DNA of 64,000 bases from Dyadobacter fermentans DSM 18053 (GCF_000023125.1 NC_013037.1:5124501-5188500), one strand, 5' to 3'; positions 8,536 to 17,765 are shown, counted from the first letter of the stretch. A program made the numbers and translations. Notes: generated by a model not told the origin, from the sequence alone.

Positions 8536-9309
8536 ATGCTTACAAAACGAATCATTCCCTGTCTGGATGTAAAGGACGGCCGGACGGTCAAAGGGGTCAA
8601 TTTTGTGAATTTGCGGGACGCCGGCGATGCCGTCGAACTCGGGGCAATGTACGCCGCACAGGGCGCCGACGAACTGGTATACCTCGACATTACCGCGACG
8701 GTGGATGGTCGTTCGACATTTATCGACCTCGTTCGCAGAGTAGCGCATACGATTAATATCCCTTTTACCGTCGGCGGGGGCATTTCGTCGATCGCGGACG
8801 TGTCGGCGCTCCTGCATGCGGGCGCGGACAAGGTGTCGATCAACTCGGCGGCGGTGCGCAACCCCGACCTGATCAATGAACTGTCGCTCGAATTCGGCAG
8901 CCAATGCATTGTAGTAGCCATTGATACGCGTTATATCGAAACGGCAAACGGTTTTGAACACATCGTGCACACGCACGGCGGCCGGAAAGCGACAGAAATA
9001 CGCTCGATACCCTGGGCGAAGGAAGTGGAAGACCGCGGCGCTGGTGAAATCCTACTGACATCGATGGATACCGACGGGACAAAGAACGGCTTCGCGCTCG
9101 AACTGACCGCCACGATATCGGGTAATGCGAACATTCCGGTGATCGCTTCCGGCGGCGCGGGCAATATGGCGCATTTTTACGACGTATTTACATCAGGAAA
9201 AGCCGACGCCGGACTGGCAGCCAGCATTTTTCACTTCCGGGAAATCGACATTCCGGATTTGAAGGAATACCTGAAAAACAAGGACCTGCCGATCCGGATG
9301 ACCCGGTAG
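8536..9309 (+). CDS. hisF: Imidazole glycerol phosphate synthase, cyclase subunit
   Basis: 257 residues, normal length. Catalytic Asp11 is in [14 protein letters not shown] and the second catalytic Asp is in AIDTRY. Phosphate-binding loops are VGGGISS and ASGGAGN. With HisH it converts PRFAR plus ammonia to imidazole glycerol phosphate and AICAR. Its start codon lies three bases after the hisA stop. Confidence 0.98.
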   Translation: MLTKRIIPCLDVKDGRTVKGVNFVNLRDAGDAVELGAMYAAQGADELVYLDITATVDGRSTFIDLVRRVAHTINIPFTVGGGISSIADVSALLHAGADKVSINSAAVRNPDLINELSLEFGSQCIVVAIDTRYIETANGFEHIVHTHGGRKATEIRSIPWAKEVEDRGAGEILLTSMDTDGTKNGFALELTATISGNANIPVIASGGAGNMAHFYDVFTSGKADAGLAASIFHFREIDIPDLKEYLKNKDLPIRMTR

Positions 9310-9392
9310 TGGCGCGGAGTTTTATTACACCAAATGAACCGGCAGGCCCCATGCTGCGGCCCGAGCGGATGTTTTAATCGAAAGAACCAAAA

Positions 9393-10034
9393 ATGAGCGA
9401 AACGTTTTCTTCCATTGACTTTAACAAATCGGCCGACGGACTTGTACCGGCCGTGATTCAGGACGTAAATACCGGTAAAGTGCTGATGCTCGGCTACATG
9501 AACGCCGAAGCGCTGGATGTAACCCGGCAGCAGGGCACGGTCACGTTTTTCAGCCGCAGCAAACAGCGCCTTTGGACAAAAGGGGAAACGTCCGGAAACT
9601 TCTTGTTCGTAAACGAGATTGCCGCCGATTGCGACGGCGATACGCTGCTCATTAAAGCAACGCCTGCTGGCCCGGTTTGCCACACCGGCGCGGACACTTG
9701 TTTTGGGGAAAAAAATAGCCAGCCGGAAATTGCTGACACACGTGCGGGCGAGGCTGCATTCCTGAATTATCTTCAAAAAGAAGTGATCCGTGAAAGAAAA
9801 CTCAATCCTTCGGACGAGTCTTATACGAGCAGCCTGTTCAAAAGAGGAATCAATAAAATCGCGCAGAAAGTAGGGGAAGAGGCGGTGGAAGTGGTGATCG
9901 AATCGAAGGATAGCGACGACGATCTTTTCAAGAACGAGGTGTCGGATTTGCTGTTCCATTTGCTCGTTTTGCTCGAACAAAAAAACATTGACTTAGATGA
10001 GGTAATTGACGTACTTCGTAGCCGTCACCAATAA
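9393..10034 (+). CDS. hisIE: Bifunctional phosphoribosyl-AMP cyclohydrolase / phosphoribosyl-ATP pyrophosphatase
   Basis: 213 residues with two domains. HisI (about 1-115) shows GYMNAEAL, FSRSKQRLWTKGETSGN and the zinc-binding DCDGD and CHTGADTCF stretches. HisE (about 120-213) shows KVGEEAVEVVIE and NEVSDLLFHLLVLL. The fusion carries out steps 2 and 3 of histidine synthesis in reverse gene order (E then I in the pathway). An 83-base spacer separates it from hisF. Its end precedes the next gene by 13 bases. Confidence 0.97.
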   Translation: MSETFSSIDFNKSADGLVPAVIQDVNTGKVLMLGYMNAEALDVTRQQGTVTFFSRSKQRLWTKGETSGNFLFVNEIAADCDGDTLLIKATPAGPVCHTGADTCFGEKNSQPEIADTRAGEAAFLNYLQKEVIRERKLNPSDESYTSSLFKRGINKIAQKVGEEAVEVVIESKDSDDDLFKNEVSDLLFHLLVLLEQKNIDLDEVIDVLRSRHQ

Positions 10035-10047
10035 AAACCGGATCCGT

Positions 10048-10383
10048 ATGAAGTTACTCCTACGACTTGTAATCAGTACTTTGGCGATTATCGTCGCCGC
10101 AAATTTGGTGCCCGGAGTTGTGGTTGCGAGTACGGGCACGGCTTTCATCGTCGCCATTGTGTTGGGAATTCTGAACACATTCCTCAAACCCGTCCTGCAA
10201 ATTCTCGCATTGCCGATCACGATCCTGACGCTGGGCTTATTCTATTTTGTCGTCAACGTCTTCATTATTTACCTCGCTGCGTCGCTCGTAGACGGGTTCC
10301 GGGTCGATGGTTTCATTTCCGCATTATTCTTTGGTTTGATCGTTTCGGTCGTTTCGGCAATCCTTGGTATGTTTTTGGATTAA
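10048..10383 (+). CDS. Small membrane protein of the PF04020 (phage holin 4_2-like) family
   Basis: 111 residues with four predicted membrane segments. The pattern ANLVPGVVV, NTFLKPVLQILALPITILTLGLFYFVVNV and FWxxxVSxVxxILG-like end is typical of the PF04020 family. Despite the family name these are ordinary chromosomal membrane proteins of unknown role. The ATG at 10048 is chosen because an earlier in-frame ATG (10006) lies inside hisIE and would add hydrophilic residues. It probably rides on the his transcript. Confidence 0.8.
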   Translation: MKLLLRLVISTLAIIVAANLVPGVVVASTGTAFIVAIVLGILNTFLKPVLQILALPITILTLGLFYFVVNVFIIYLAASLVDGFRVDGFISALFFGLIVSVVSAILGMFLD

Positions 10384-10443
10384 TGTGGAAAACGTCTGTT
10401 GTTCAGACTTTAAAACATTTCACATGATTTGAAAATTACCGCT

Positions 10444-10782
10444 ATGTTGAGTCAACTGGAAGAAATCAAGGAAACCCTTTTTAAATATTTCGAAACACGC
10501 ATCGATCTATTTAAGATTGAGACCCGTGACAAGATCGAGCGGGCAGTTGTAATGGGGATCTATGCGGCCATACTGCTCGGTATCGGTCTCACGATCCTGA
10601 TTTTGCTGGTCATATTGCTGGGAACGCTCCTGAACGAGTGGCTGGACAGCGACTACCTGGGCTTCGTCATATTGCTCGGCGTTTTCATTCTCAAACTGGC
10701 AATTATCATCATCTGGAAAGAAACTTGGATTAAACTGATCCGTAAAATTATCGTTCGTTTTGTCAGCGTGAAGGAGGAATAA
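10444..10782 (+). CDS. Small membrane protein of the DUF1469/PF07332 (putative Actinobacteriophage holin III) type
   Basis: 112 residues: an amphipathic N-terminal helix rich in charged residues (LEEIKETLFKYFETRIDLFKIE), then two membrane segments (about 42-70 and 77-98) and a basic tail. The arrangement matches PF07332-type proteins found in many Bacteroidota. The start is the ATG at 10444; a TTG at 10429 in frame is less likely. It sits in a run of small membrane protein genes. Function is unknown. Confidence 0.75.
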   Translation: MLSQLEEIKETLFKYFETRIDLFKIETRDKIERAVVMGIYAAILLGIGLTILILLVILLGTLLNEWLDSDYLGFVILLGVFILKLAIIIIWKETWIKLIRKIIVRFVSVKEE

Positions 10783-10801
10783 TGCTTTTTGGCTGCTTTA
10801 T

Positions 10802-10834
10802 TTGGCAATAAGTTTCTCTGAATTGCTATTTTTG
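10802..10834 (+). promoter_or_regulatory. Candidate promoter for the 10880 gene
   Basis: TTG at 10802-10804 and TATTTTTG at 10827-10834 match the Bacteroidota -33 and -7 elements with a 22-base spacer, one base longer than the usual 19-21. The start codon follows 46 bases later. Confidence 0.45.
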
Positions 10835-10879
10835 GATTCCTTTTGAAAAATTCTCAGGCACTATTTAAACAGATATGAA

Positions 10880-11284
10880 ATGAGTTCTTCAATAGATTCT
10901 TCGGTTAAAATCACCAAGCCGTTTTCATCGGATACGGACAAGGACAAAGAAGGTTTGTTGCAGGACGCCGATCTGTACCGCGAAAAGCTGGAAACACAAT
11001 GGAGCGGGCTGAAACAAGAGGCCACTACTTATGGCAAGCAGGCGTTGGTGATCGGCGGGGTTGTAGCGACTACTTTTGTTGTTATGAATGCATTGCTGCC
11101 AAAGGGAAAAAAGAAAAAGGAAGTTTTGGTCACGCCGGTTGAGCCTGTCGAAAAGAAGGTCGCCAAAATCAAAACCCAGTCGGCGGTCGGACAAGCCGTT
11201 CAAAGTTTAGCCTGGACATTGGCTGTGGGATGGGCGCGCCAGAAGCTGAAACATTTAATTGATGACGAACGTAAAACCGAATGA
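10880..11284 (+). CDS. Conserved hypothetical single-span membrane protein
   Basis: 134 residues. A hydrophilic N-terminal part (1-52) is followed by a hydrophobic segment (about 53-72, ALVIGGVVATTFVVMNALL), a Lys-rich stretch and a C-terminal amphipathic region with a second weak hydrophobic patch (SLAWTLAVGWA). I do not recognise a named family. The layout resembles small envelope-stress or YtxH-like anchors. It overlaps the next gene by four bases (ATGA), indicating translational coupling with the GGGP synthase. Confidence 0.7.
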   Translation: MSSSIDSSVKITKPFSSDTDKDKEGLLQDADLYREKLETQWSGLKQEATTYGKQALVIGGVVATTFVVMNALLPKGKKKKEVLVTPVEPVEKKVAKIKTQSAVGQAVQSLAWTLAVGWARQKLKHLIDDERKTE

Positions 11285-12054
11285 AAGCAGCGAAACATCA
11301 AATCGCAGACCTCCTTTCCGAACGTAAGGCAGAGAAAAGGAAATCGTTTGCTGTTCTCTTAGATCCCGACAAAATTAACCTTTCCACATTCCCGAAATTC
11401 CTCGAATACGCGGCTGGGCACGGCGTTGACTTTTTTTTTGTAGGCGGCAGCCTCATCACTAACTACGCCATCGACAAGCTGATCGCCGCCATTCATGAGT
11501 ATACCGACATTCCTGCGATACTTTTTCCCGGCAGCAGCCTGCATATCGAGCCTTCGGCCGATGCCATTCTGCTCCTTTCGCTGATCTCCGGCCGCAATCC
11601 CGAGCTGCTCATCGGCCAGCACGTTATCGCTGCACCGTTATTGAAACGAAGCGGCCTGGAAGTGTTGCCCACGGGCTACATGCTCATCGAAAGCGGTAAG
11701 CTCACCACGGTTTCATACATTAGTAATACTACACCGCTTCCCCGCGATAAGCCGGGCATCGCAGCCTGCACCGCACTGGCGGGTGAATATCTGGGCCTCA
11801 AAAACATCTTTCTCGACGCCGGCAGTGGCGCGCAGTTTCCCGTTCCCGCCGAAACCATCGCAGCCGTCCGCGGCACGGTGGACACGCCGATCATCGTCGG
11901 CGGCGGCATCGATTCCTACGAAAAAGCCGACAATGCATTAAGGGCAGGTGCGGACGTGATCGTGGTAGGCAACGGCATTGAAGCCAACCCGGAATTGTTA
12001 CCGGAAGTTGCTGCCTGTGTGCGGGCTCACAACGAAAAACTGCTAAGTGTTTAG
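11281..12054 (+). CDS. Geranylgeranylglyceryl phosphate synthase family protein (PcrB/GGGPS)
   Basis: 257 residues of a TIM barrel. Motifs of the family are visible: LLDPDK near residue 27 (sn-glycerol-1-phosphate site), FVGGSLIT, LFPGSS, GYMLIESG (prenyl site), and the phosphate loops VGGGI and VGNGIE. The family joins a polyprenyl diphosphate to sn-glycerol-1-phosphate to make archaeal-type ether lipids; Bacteroidota carry a distinct group of these enzymes. The chain length of the prenyl donor cannot be judged by eye. It overlaps the upstream membrane protein gene by four bases. Confidence 0.9.
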   Translation: MKAAKHQIADLLSERKAEKRKSFAVLLDPDKINLSTFPKFLEYAAGHGVDFFFVGGSLITNYAIDKLIAAIHEYTDIPAILFPGSSLHIEPSADAILLLSLISGRNPELLIGQHVIAAPLLKRSGLEVLPTGYMLIESGKLTTVSYISNTTPLPRDKPGIAACTALAGEYLGLKNIFLDAGSGAQFPVPAETIAAVRGTVDTPIIVGGGIDSYEKADNALRAGADVIVVGNGIEANPELLPEVAACVRAHNEKLLSV

Positions 12055-12169
12055 GGGGAATGGCAGAATTAATAGGACAAATTATAGTGAATTAAGAATT
12101 TTCTAAGGAAATTTTAAGTTCTTGGAAAAATACAAACTCAAAATTTAGGAATATTCAATTCGATCATAT

Positions 12170-12177
12170 TACCTTTG
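12170..12177 (+). promoter_or_regulatory. Candidate -7 promoter box for the small lipoprotein
   Basis: TACCTTTG matches TAnnTTTG, 26 bases before the ATG at 12204, within an AT-rich 150-base stretch after the GGGP synthase gene. No clear -33 element was found. Confidence 0.45.
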
Positions 12178-12203
12178 CATCGAACCTTAATTACACCCAA
12201 GAA

Positions 12204-12386
12204 ATGAAAAAATTCTTTGCATTTGCGTTTGTTGCCGGGATGGTAGCTTTCGCTGCTTGTACTAGCAAACCTGCTGACGAATCAGCTGATACTACTGCTG
12301 TAACTGTTGAAACTCCTGCGGTTGACACTACTGCTGTTGATACTGCTGTTGTTGTTGATTCTGCTGCTGCTGATACTACTAAGTAA
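12204..12386 (+). CDS. Small Thr/Ala/Val/Asp-rich lipoprotein
   Basis: 60 residues. A lipoprotein signal (MKKFFAFAFVAGMVAFAAC) places the modified Cys at 19. The mature 41 residues are almost entirely D, T, A, V, P, E and S in a loose repeat (VDTTAVDTAVVVDS), acidic and probably disordered. Codon choice is dominated by GCT, ACT, GAT and GTT, unlike the neighbours, which may reflect high expression or simple repetition. Its own promoter and terminator suggest a short, abundant monocistronic message. Function is unknown. Confidence 0.75.
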   Translation: MKKFFAFAFVAGMVAFAACTSKPADESADTTAVTVETPAVDTTAVDTAVVVDSAAADTTK

Positions 12387-12410
12387 TCAGACGTACAAGT
12401 CGAAAATCTT

Positions 12411-12445
12411 GAAAAGCCCTATGAAAGTAGGGCTTTTCTTTTTTT
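12411..12445 (+). terminator. Strong intrinsic terminator after the small lipoprotein
   Basis: GAAAAGCCCTA and TAGGGCTTTTC form a perfect 11-bp stem with a 6-base loop, followed by a run of T. Confidence 0.9.
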
Positions 12446-12453
12446 ATTCGGGG

Positions 12454-13068
12454 ATGAAAAACGTGTCTTTGGGTTCGTATGTGCCGGATGGGGCAGCTGA
12501 TTATTGCCAGGAGTTGTACCGCACCCACCGGTTTGATTTTTTCCTCTCGCGCCCGCGCCGCACCCGCCTGGGCGATTTCACGGTGAAACCCGGCATGGTG
12601 CCCAGGATAACCGTCAATGTCAATCTCAATCCGTACAGTTTCCTGATTACTTACCTCCACGAGGTGGCGCATTGCGTGGTACATGAGAAATACAAAGGCC
12701 GAGGCCGCAAACGGGTGGCGCCACACGGTGCCGAATGGAAGCACGAGTTCCGCGAACTGCTCGTTCCGGTAATGCACGAAAGTATTTTCCCGGCAGACAT
12801 TCTCATGCATTTGCTTCGTTATGCTCAAAACCCCGCCGCGTCCACCGGCGGCGACCAGAAACTATTTAATGCGCTCAGAAGATACGATGAGCAGGAATTG
12901 AATACCGGCAAAGTAAGCCTGTTTCAGCTGGATGAAGGCACCAACTTCGTATTCCAGAACAGGACTTTCACCCGCGGCACGCTCCGCCGTACGCGCGTAC
13001 TCTGCACGGACAAAGCCTCTCAGCGACTTTACACCATCCCCGCTCATGCATTGGTTGAAGCATGCTGA
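12454..13068 (+). CDS. SprT-like zinc-binding protein
   Basis: 204 residues from the ATG at 12454. An earlier in-frame start would read through the lipoprotein gene in a poly-Leu frame and the terminator, so it is rejected. The SprT metalloprotease-type motif HEVAHCVVH is near residue 70, followed by a basic KGRGRKRVAPHGAEWKHEF segment with the third His. In other organisms SprT/Spartan domains act on DNA-protein crosslinks; bacterial members are poorly known. The 3' end overlaps the assumed porU start by 23 bases. Confidence 0.8.
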   Translation: MKNVSLGSYVPDGAADYCQELYRTHRFDFFLSRPRRTRLGDFTVKPGMVPRITVNVNLNPYSFLITYLHEVAHCVVHEKYKGRGRKRVAPHGAEWKHEFRELLVPVMHESIFPADILMHLLRYAQNPAASTGGDQKLFNALRRYDEQELNTGKVSLFQLDEGTNFVFQNRTFTRGTLRRTRVLCTDKASQRLYTIPAHALVEAC

Positions 13069-16000
13069 TGTCCGGAAGATAATACTTCGCACAATGCCGG
13101 TTTGCCTGGCATTGCTGAGTTCCTTTTTTACACATGCACAAAAATCGGTATTGGCGGAGGGCACCTGGTTCAGACTGGCTGTGACCGGGTCGGGCATTTG
13201 CCGCGTCGACGCTGAACTGCTCTCCGGAATGGGCGTCGATATCGCATCGGTGAACCCGGTGGGGATCCGTATTTACGGCAACGGCGGCGGCATGCTGCCG
13301 CAGTCGAATAAGGCGGGATATGTCAATGCATTAACGGAGAATGCGATCTGGGTGAGTGGTGAAGAGGACGGCAGATTCGACAAAGGTGACGCCGTTTACT
13401 TCTACGCAGAAGGCCCGCACGTGATAAAGTATGATGCCGCCAGCGACGAACTCCGCCATCAGATCAACTACTATTCCGATTCGAGTTTCTATTTCATCAC
13501 TTTTACGTCCGACAAAGGCCTGAGGATCAAGTCGCAGCCCGCTATTGCAGCAGCGAAATCACCGATAGTCGGCACATTCGACGATTATTGGTTTTACGAA
13601 ACGGAATCTTCCAATTCATTGAAATCCGGTCGCGAATGGTGGGGCGAATATCTGGCCGGCTCTTCCGGTTTCAGCACCGATGTGGATATGCCGGGTGTAG
13701 TGCCCGGCTCCGACTTCAAACTCAGAACATCCACGATCGGAGCCGCCCAGGTGCCGACGCGCTTCATCTGGCAGGTGAATGGCAGCGAAGCAGGGCAGGA
13801 GGCTATCGGTACGGTAAGCACCGGGACCTACGATGTGAAAGCATTGCGATCAGGGAATACTTATCTTATCAGGAACGCGCCGGCTTCGGGCAAATTTACC
13901 ATCGGTGTAACCTATCAAAAGAATGGCCAAAGCTCGGCTGAGGCCTATCTCGACTATATCGGCTTGCAGGTGAAGCGCGAGTTACGGAATTATGGAGCGC
14001 AGCAGGTTTACCATTTCCTTCCCCAACCGACCGACACCGTTACCTACCAGTTTGCAGGTCCTTCCAACGGCGTAAATCTTTGGAATATCACCAATCCGCT
14101 TCTCCCGACTGCCATTACCGGGAAAGACGCGACAGGCGCATTCCGCTGGACGGCCCGGGGAGGCGAAAGCGTTCAGAAATACATTAGTTTTCAGTTTGAG
14201 GACGCACAGGCGCCCGTTGCAATACAACCCGTACTCAACCAAAACATTGCCGCCTCCGTCACGCCGGACCTGCTGATTATCACACCCGCTGAGTGGGTCG
14301 GTGAGGCAAACCGCCTGGCCGGATTCAGGAATAGCAATGATGGGCTGGATGTGCTCGTTGTCACAACCGACCAGGTTTACAACGAATACGCATCCGGCAG
14401 TTCAGACATCACCGCCATCCGCGATTTCGCCCGAAATCTCTACCAGAAGACACCCGGCAAGCTGAAATACCTTTTGTTGTTCGGCGATGCCACGTACGAT
14501 TACCGGAATCTGCTTCGCAACCAATCTCCGGCGCAGCGCGCTGCCTGGGTGCCGGTGTACGAAAGCCGCGAATCGCTTAACCCGGTTTATACGTATTCGT
14601 CGGACGACTATTTCGGATTTATGGACGAAGCCGAGGGCGACTGGAACGAGCATGCGACAGGTGACCACACGGTGGACATTGGCGTGGGAAGACTGCCGGT
14701 AAAATCCCGGGAGGAAGCAAAGATTGTGGTGGATAAATTGATGCGCTACGAGACATCGTTCGGAATGTGGAAAAATGCGGTGAAGTTCGTGGCCGACGAT
14801 GGCGACGGTAACATTCACCAGCGCCACGCCGATCAGCTTGCTAACCTGATCGGGGGCAGGATGTTTGCTACAAGGTCATTTATCGACGAAGTGCCGCAAA
14901 CCACCACCGATGCCGGACAAAAGGCGCCGGCTATTAACAAGGCCATCCGCCATGCGATCGACAATGGAACGCTGATATTAAACTATACCGGTCACGGGGG
15001 CGTAAGCGGCTGGGCGGAAGAGCAGGTGCTGACCCTGGCCGACATGTTGTCGAGCCGTGGAATGAATAATCTGCCGCTGCTCATCACGGCAACCTGCGAT
15101 TTTGGCCGTTACGACGATCCTGGTGTGGTATCCGGCGCTGAACTGATGGTATTGAGCCCCAAAGGCGCAGCTGTGGGCGCGATCAGCACCACACGGCCGG
15201 TATATTCAAGCACCAATTTTGCATTGAACAAAGCATTTTACGAAGCACTGCTGCACGCCAAACCGGGCGAGCGGCTGGGTGATTTTTTTCTCAAAACGAA
15301 AAACAATGCGCTGGCCGGCAGCCTAAACAGGAACTTTACGCTGCTCGCCGATCCGTCCATGACCCTGAGCCCCAGTCGAAAGGGAATTCGATGGACGTCG
15401 CAGCCCGACACATTGCGTGCATTGCAAAAGGTAACCCTGCAAGCGGAAGTATTCGATCCACGCACCGGCGCGATGGACGATGATTTTAACGGAACAGCCC
15501 GGGTGGTGGTTTACGATAAGCCCATCGAATTTCGCACGCTGGGAAATGGAGGCAGTGCCGAAACGTACACGGAGTTCCGCAGCAAGCTCTTCGACGGGCA
15601 TGTGTCCGTGAAAAACGGGCGGCTGCAATGCACTTTGCAAATGCCGAAGGATATCGACTATCGCCTCGGTGCGGGGCGGATCAGCACTTACGCGGTGAAT
15701 GCCGACAGTACCGATGATGCCTCCGCGCAGCTCTCCGTACTCATAGGCGGCAGCGCGGTGCAGCAAACCGACAGCATTCCGCCGAAGCTCGCGGGCTACC
15801 TCAACACGCCGGCTTTCAGGGACGGCGATACGGTGGAGCCATCGCCGGTGTTGGTGCTGAAAATGAGCGACGAAAGCGGCATCAGCATTTCGAGAGCGGG
15901 TATCGGGCATGACATAACGATGACCCTGAACGACACGCTCACGGTCGTTTTAAATGATTACTACCAGGCCGATCTGGATAATTATAAATCAGGTACGATT

Positions 16001-16426
16001 AACTATCCGCTGGATAACTTGCCTGCCGGAAAATATATAGTCCGTTTAAAAGTATGGGACACGTATACTAACTTTTCTGAAATAGCGTTCGGGTTTCTAG
16101 TAGGCCCTGCCAAGGGAATCCGGCTCAACACCTTTAAGATTTACCCTAACCCATTTCAGAAAGACCTTACATTGGAACTCGGGCATGACCGGGTGAATGA
16201 GGACGTAGAATTAATTTTTAATATATTGCTGGTCAACGGTCAACGTTTGGGAACATATCGAAAACTTTACTATAACAGCGAGCCGATTATTAGAGAAGAA
16301 TGGGACATAACGCAATGGTTGAAAACAGTACCGTTAGCCGAAACGCTGGTTTACCAATTATCGGTCAGATCGTTAAAAGACAATTCTACCGTTCAAAAAG
16401 CCGGAAAGCTGATACGGTATCCTTAG
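13046..16426 (+). CDS. porU: Type IX secretion system sortase PorU
   Basis: About 1126 residues from the ATG at 13046. This start gives a basic n-region and hydrophobic core ending at FFTHAQ; an ATG at 13094 is the alternative. The C25 (gingipain) domain carries catalytic His650 in YTGHGGVSGWA and Cys684 in ATCDFGRYDDP, the form typical of PorU. The C-terminus (FKIYPNPFQKDLTLEL) is a type IX sorting domain, as in known PorU. PorU works on the cell surface with PorV, removing C-terminal domains of T9SS cargo and attaching the cargo to lipopolysaccharide. porV follows after 104 bases. Confidence 0.93.
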   Translation: MHWLKHADVRKIILRTMPVCLALLSSFFTHAQKSVLAEGTWFRLAVTGSGICRVDAELLSGMGVDIASVNPVGIRIYGNGGGMLPQSNKAGYVNALTENAIWVSGEEDGRFDKGDAVYFYAEGPHVIKYDAASDELRHQINYYSDSSFYFITFTSDKGLRIKSQPAIAAAKSPIVGTFDDYWFYETESSNSLKSGREWWGEYLAGSSGFSTDVDMPGVVPGSDFKLRTSTIGAAQVPTRFIWQVNGSEAGQEAIGTVSTGTYDVKALRSGNTYLIRNAPASGKFTIGVTYQKNGQSSAEAYLDYIGLQVKRELRNYGAQQVYHFLPQPTDTVTYQFAGPSNGVNLWNITNPLLPTAITGKDATGAFRWTARGGESVQKYISFQFEDAQAPVAIQPVLNQNIAASVTPDLLIITPAEWVGEANRLAGFRNSNDGLDVLVVTTDQVYNEYASGSSDITAIRDFARNLYQKTPGKLKYLLLFGDATYDYRNLLRNQSPAQRAAWVPVYESRESLNPVYTYSSDDYFGFMDEAEGDWNEHATGDHTVDIGVGRLPVKSREEAKIVVDKLMRYETSFGMWKNAVKFVADDGDGNIHQRHADQLANLIGGRMFATRSFIDEVPQTTTDAGQKAPAINKAIRHAIDNGTLILNYTGHGGVSGWAEEQVLTLADMLSSRGMNNLPLLITATCDFGRYDDPGVVSGAELMVLSPKGAAVGAISTTRPVYSSTNFALNKAFYEALLHAKPGERLGDFFLKTKNNALAGSLNRNFTLLADPSMTLSPSRKGIRWTSQPDTLRALQKVTLQAEVFDPRTGAMDDDFNGTARVVVYDKPIEFRTLGNGGSAETYTEFRSKLFDGHVSVKNGRLQCTLQMPKDIDYRLGAGRISTYAVNADSTDDASAQLSVLIGGSAVQQTDSIPPKLAGYLNTPAFRDGDTVEPSPVLVLKMSDESGISISRAGIGHDITMTLNDTLTVVLNDYYQADLDNYKSGTINYPLDNLPAGKYIVRLKVWDTYTNFSEIAFGFLVGPAKGIRLNTFKIYPNPFQKDLTLELGHDRVNEDVELIFNILLVNGQRLGTYRKLYYNSEPIIREEWDITQWLKTVPLAETLVYQLSVRSLKDNSTVQKAGKLIRYP

Positions 16427-16471
16427 GATAATAAAACTTATCAAATTTTTAGTAATAACTATCTTTCATTG

Positions 16472-16479
16472 TATTTTTG
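16472..16479 (+). promoter_or_regulatory. Candidate -7 promoter box for porV
   Basis: TATTTTTG matches TAnnTTTG and lies 51 bases before the porV start, suggesting that porV is also transcribed independently of porU. Confidence 0.4.
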
Positions 16480-16530
16480 ACCCTTTAAAGAAGCTGATAC
16501 AAAGCACTTCCTATCGCAAATCCAATTTCT

Positions 16531-17688
16531 ATGAGACTTTTTTTTGTTACATTATCCTCACTATTCTTTTTAACATCAGGTACGCTTTTCGCTCAGCAGG
16601 ATTCTACAAGAAGAATCCCGGCATCACCACTTTCCTTTTTAACATTTGCCCCTGATGCGAGAAGTGCAGCGTTAGGAGAAGCCGGTGTAGCGCTCAGCCC
16701 GGATGCGAATGCGAGTTACTGGAATGCGGCAAAGCTTCCTTACAACACAAAAGACTTCGGCGTTTCAGCTTCTTACACGCCGTGGTTGCGCCACCTGGTG
16801 GATGATATGTGGCTCGGCTACCTCACAGCTTATAAGAAATTGGGCGACCGCCAGGCAGTAGCGCTTTCTTTCAACTACTTCAACAATGGTGAACTGGATT
16901 TGCGTAACGCGCAAGGCGATAATGTTGGTTATTTCAATTCACGCGAATTTGCGATCAACGGAACGTATTCACGTCAGCTTGGAAGAAACTTCTCCATGGG
17001 CCTTACCCTGAAATACATTTCGTCTAACCTGGCCGGAAACGCGGTGATCAATAACGTTTCACTCAGCCCTGCACGTGTTGCGGCGGGTGATATCAGCGCT
17101 TATTATAAAAAGGAATTCAAAAATGAAGACACCGGCAGCGAGTTGGTGTGGTCATTGGGTGCAGTGCTTTCCAATCTGGGTGGTAAGATCAACTACGGAT
17201 CAGGCACTGAAACGGAGAACTTCATTCCAACGACTTTGAAAGTAGGTACCGGGTTGTCGTATACTGGCGACGGAAGAAACCGCTTCAACTTCATCATCGA
17301 TTTCAGCAAACTGATGGTGCCAACCCCGGATGGAAAGACCAACGTGAACACCAAGCCATTGCTGAACGGTGTGTTCGGTTCATTCTCCGACGCTCCGGAT
17401 GGTTTCAAGGAAGAAATTCAGGAAGTAGCCATCGCAACCGGTTTGGAATACTGGTATAACAATATCTTCGCTTTGAGAGCAGGTTATTTCGCAGAGAACA
17501 AAAACAAAGGCGACCGCCAGTTCTTCACAGCCGGTGCAGGTTTGCGCTTTGCCGACAAGTACGCGGTAGATTTCGCCTACATGTTCCCTACCAGACAGAA
17601 CAGCCCGCTCGCGCAAACATTGCGCATCACCTTGTCGCTCGCACTGAACAAGGCTGAAAAGCTGGACGTGACCGACTCGGAAAACTAA
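16531..17688 (+). CDS. porV: Type IX secretion system outer-membrane protein PorV (LptO)
   Basis: 385 residues with a signal peptide ending near LFAQ. The FadL-like beta-barrel family signature of PorV is clear: FLTFAPDARSAALGEAGVA followed by SYWNAAKL and FGVSASYTPWLR. PorV shuttles T9SS cargo from the SprA translocon to the attachment complex and binds PorU. The porU-porV neighbourhood supports both calls. It ends in its own terminator. Confidence 0.95.
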   Translation: MRLFFVTLSSLFFLTSGTLFAQQDSTRRIPASPLSFLTFAPDARSAALGEAGVALSPDANASYWNAAKLPYNTKDFGVSASYTPWLRHLVDDMWLGYLTAYKKLGDRQAVALSFNYFNNGELDLRNAQGDNVGYFNSREFAINGTYSRQLGRNFSMGLTLKYISSNLAGNAVINNVSLSPARVAAGDISAYYKKEFKNEDTGSELVWSLGAVLSNLGGKINYGSGTETENFIPTTLKVGTGLSYTGDGRNRFNFIIDFSKLMVPTPDGKTNVNTKPLLNGVFGSFSDAPDGFKEEIQEVAIATGLEYWYNNIFALRAGYFAENKNKGDRQFFTAGAGLRFADKYAVDFAYMFPTRQNSPLAQTLRITLSLALNKAEKLDVTDSEN

Positions 17689-17713
17689 GCATTAGCAGAA
17701 TTTAATTTTTCAG

Positions 17714-17750
17714 AAACGAATGGCGTTATTGCGACGTCATTCGTTTTTTT
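17714..17750 (+). terminator. Terminator after porV
   Basis: AACGAATG and CATTCGTT form the base of a stem, with partial pairing inside (GCG/CGT), followed by seven T's. Confidence 0.8.
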
Positions 17751-17765
17751 ATACTCATCATTCCC

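Noticed and set aside
10048..10782. Two adjacent phage-holin-type genes as sign of a prophage
   Set aside because: PF04020 and PF07332 proteins are ordinary chromosomal membrane proteins in Bacteroidota. No capsid, tail, integrase or lysis gene is near.
12307..12453. A poly-Leu frame fused to the SprT-like protein
   Set aside because: It is the +1 frame of the repetitive small lipoprotein and runs through a strong terminator. The SprT gene has a good ATG at 12454.
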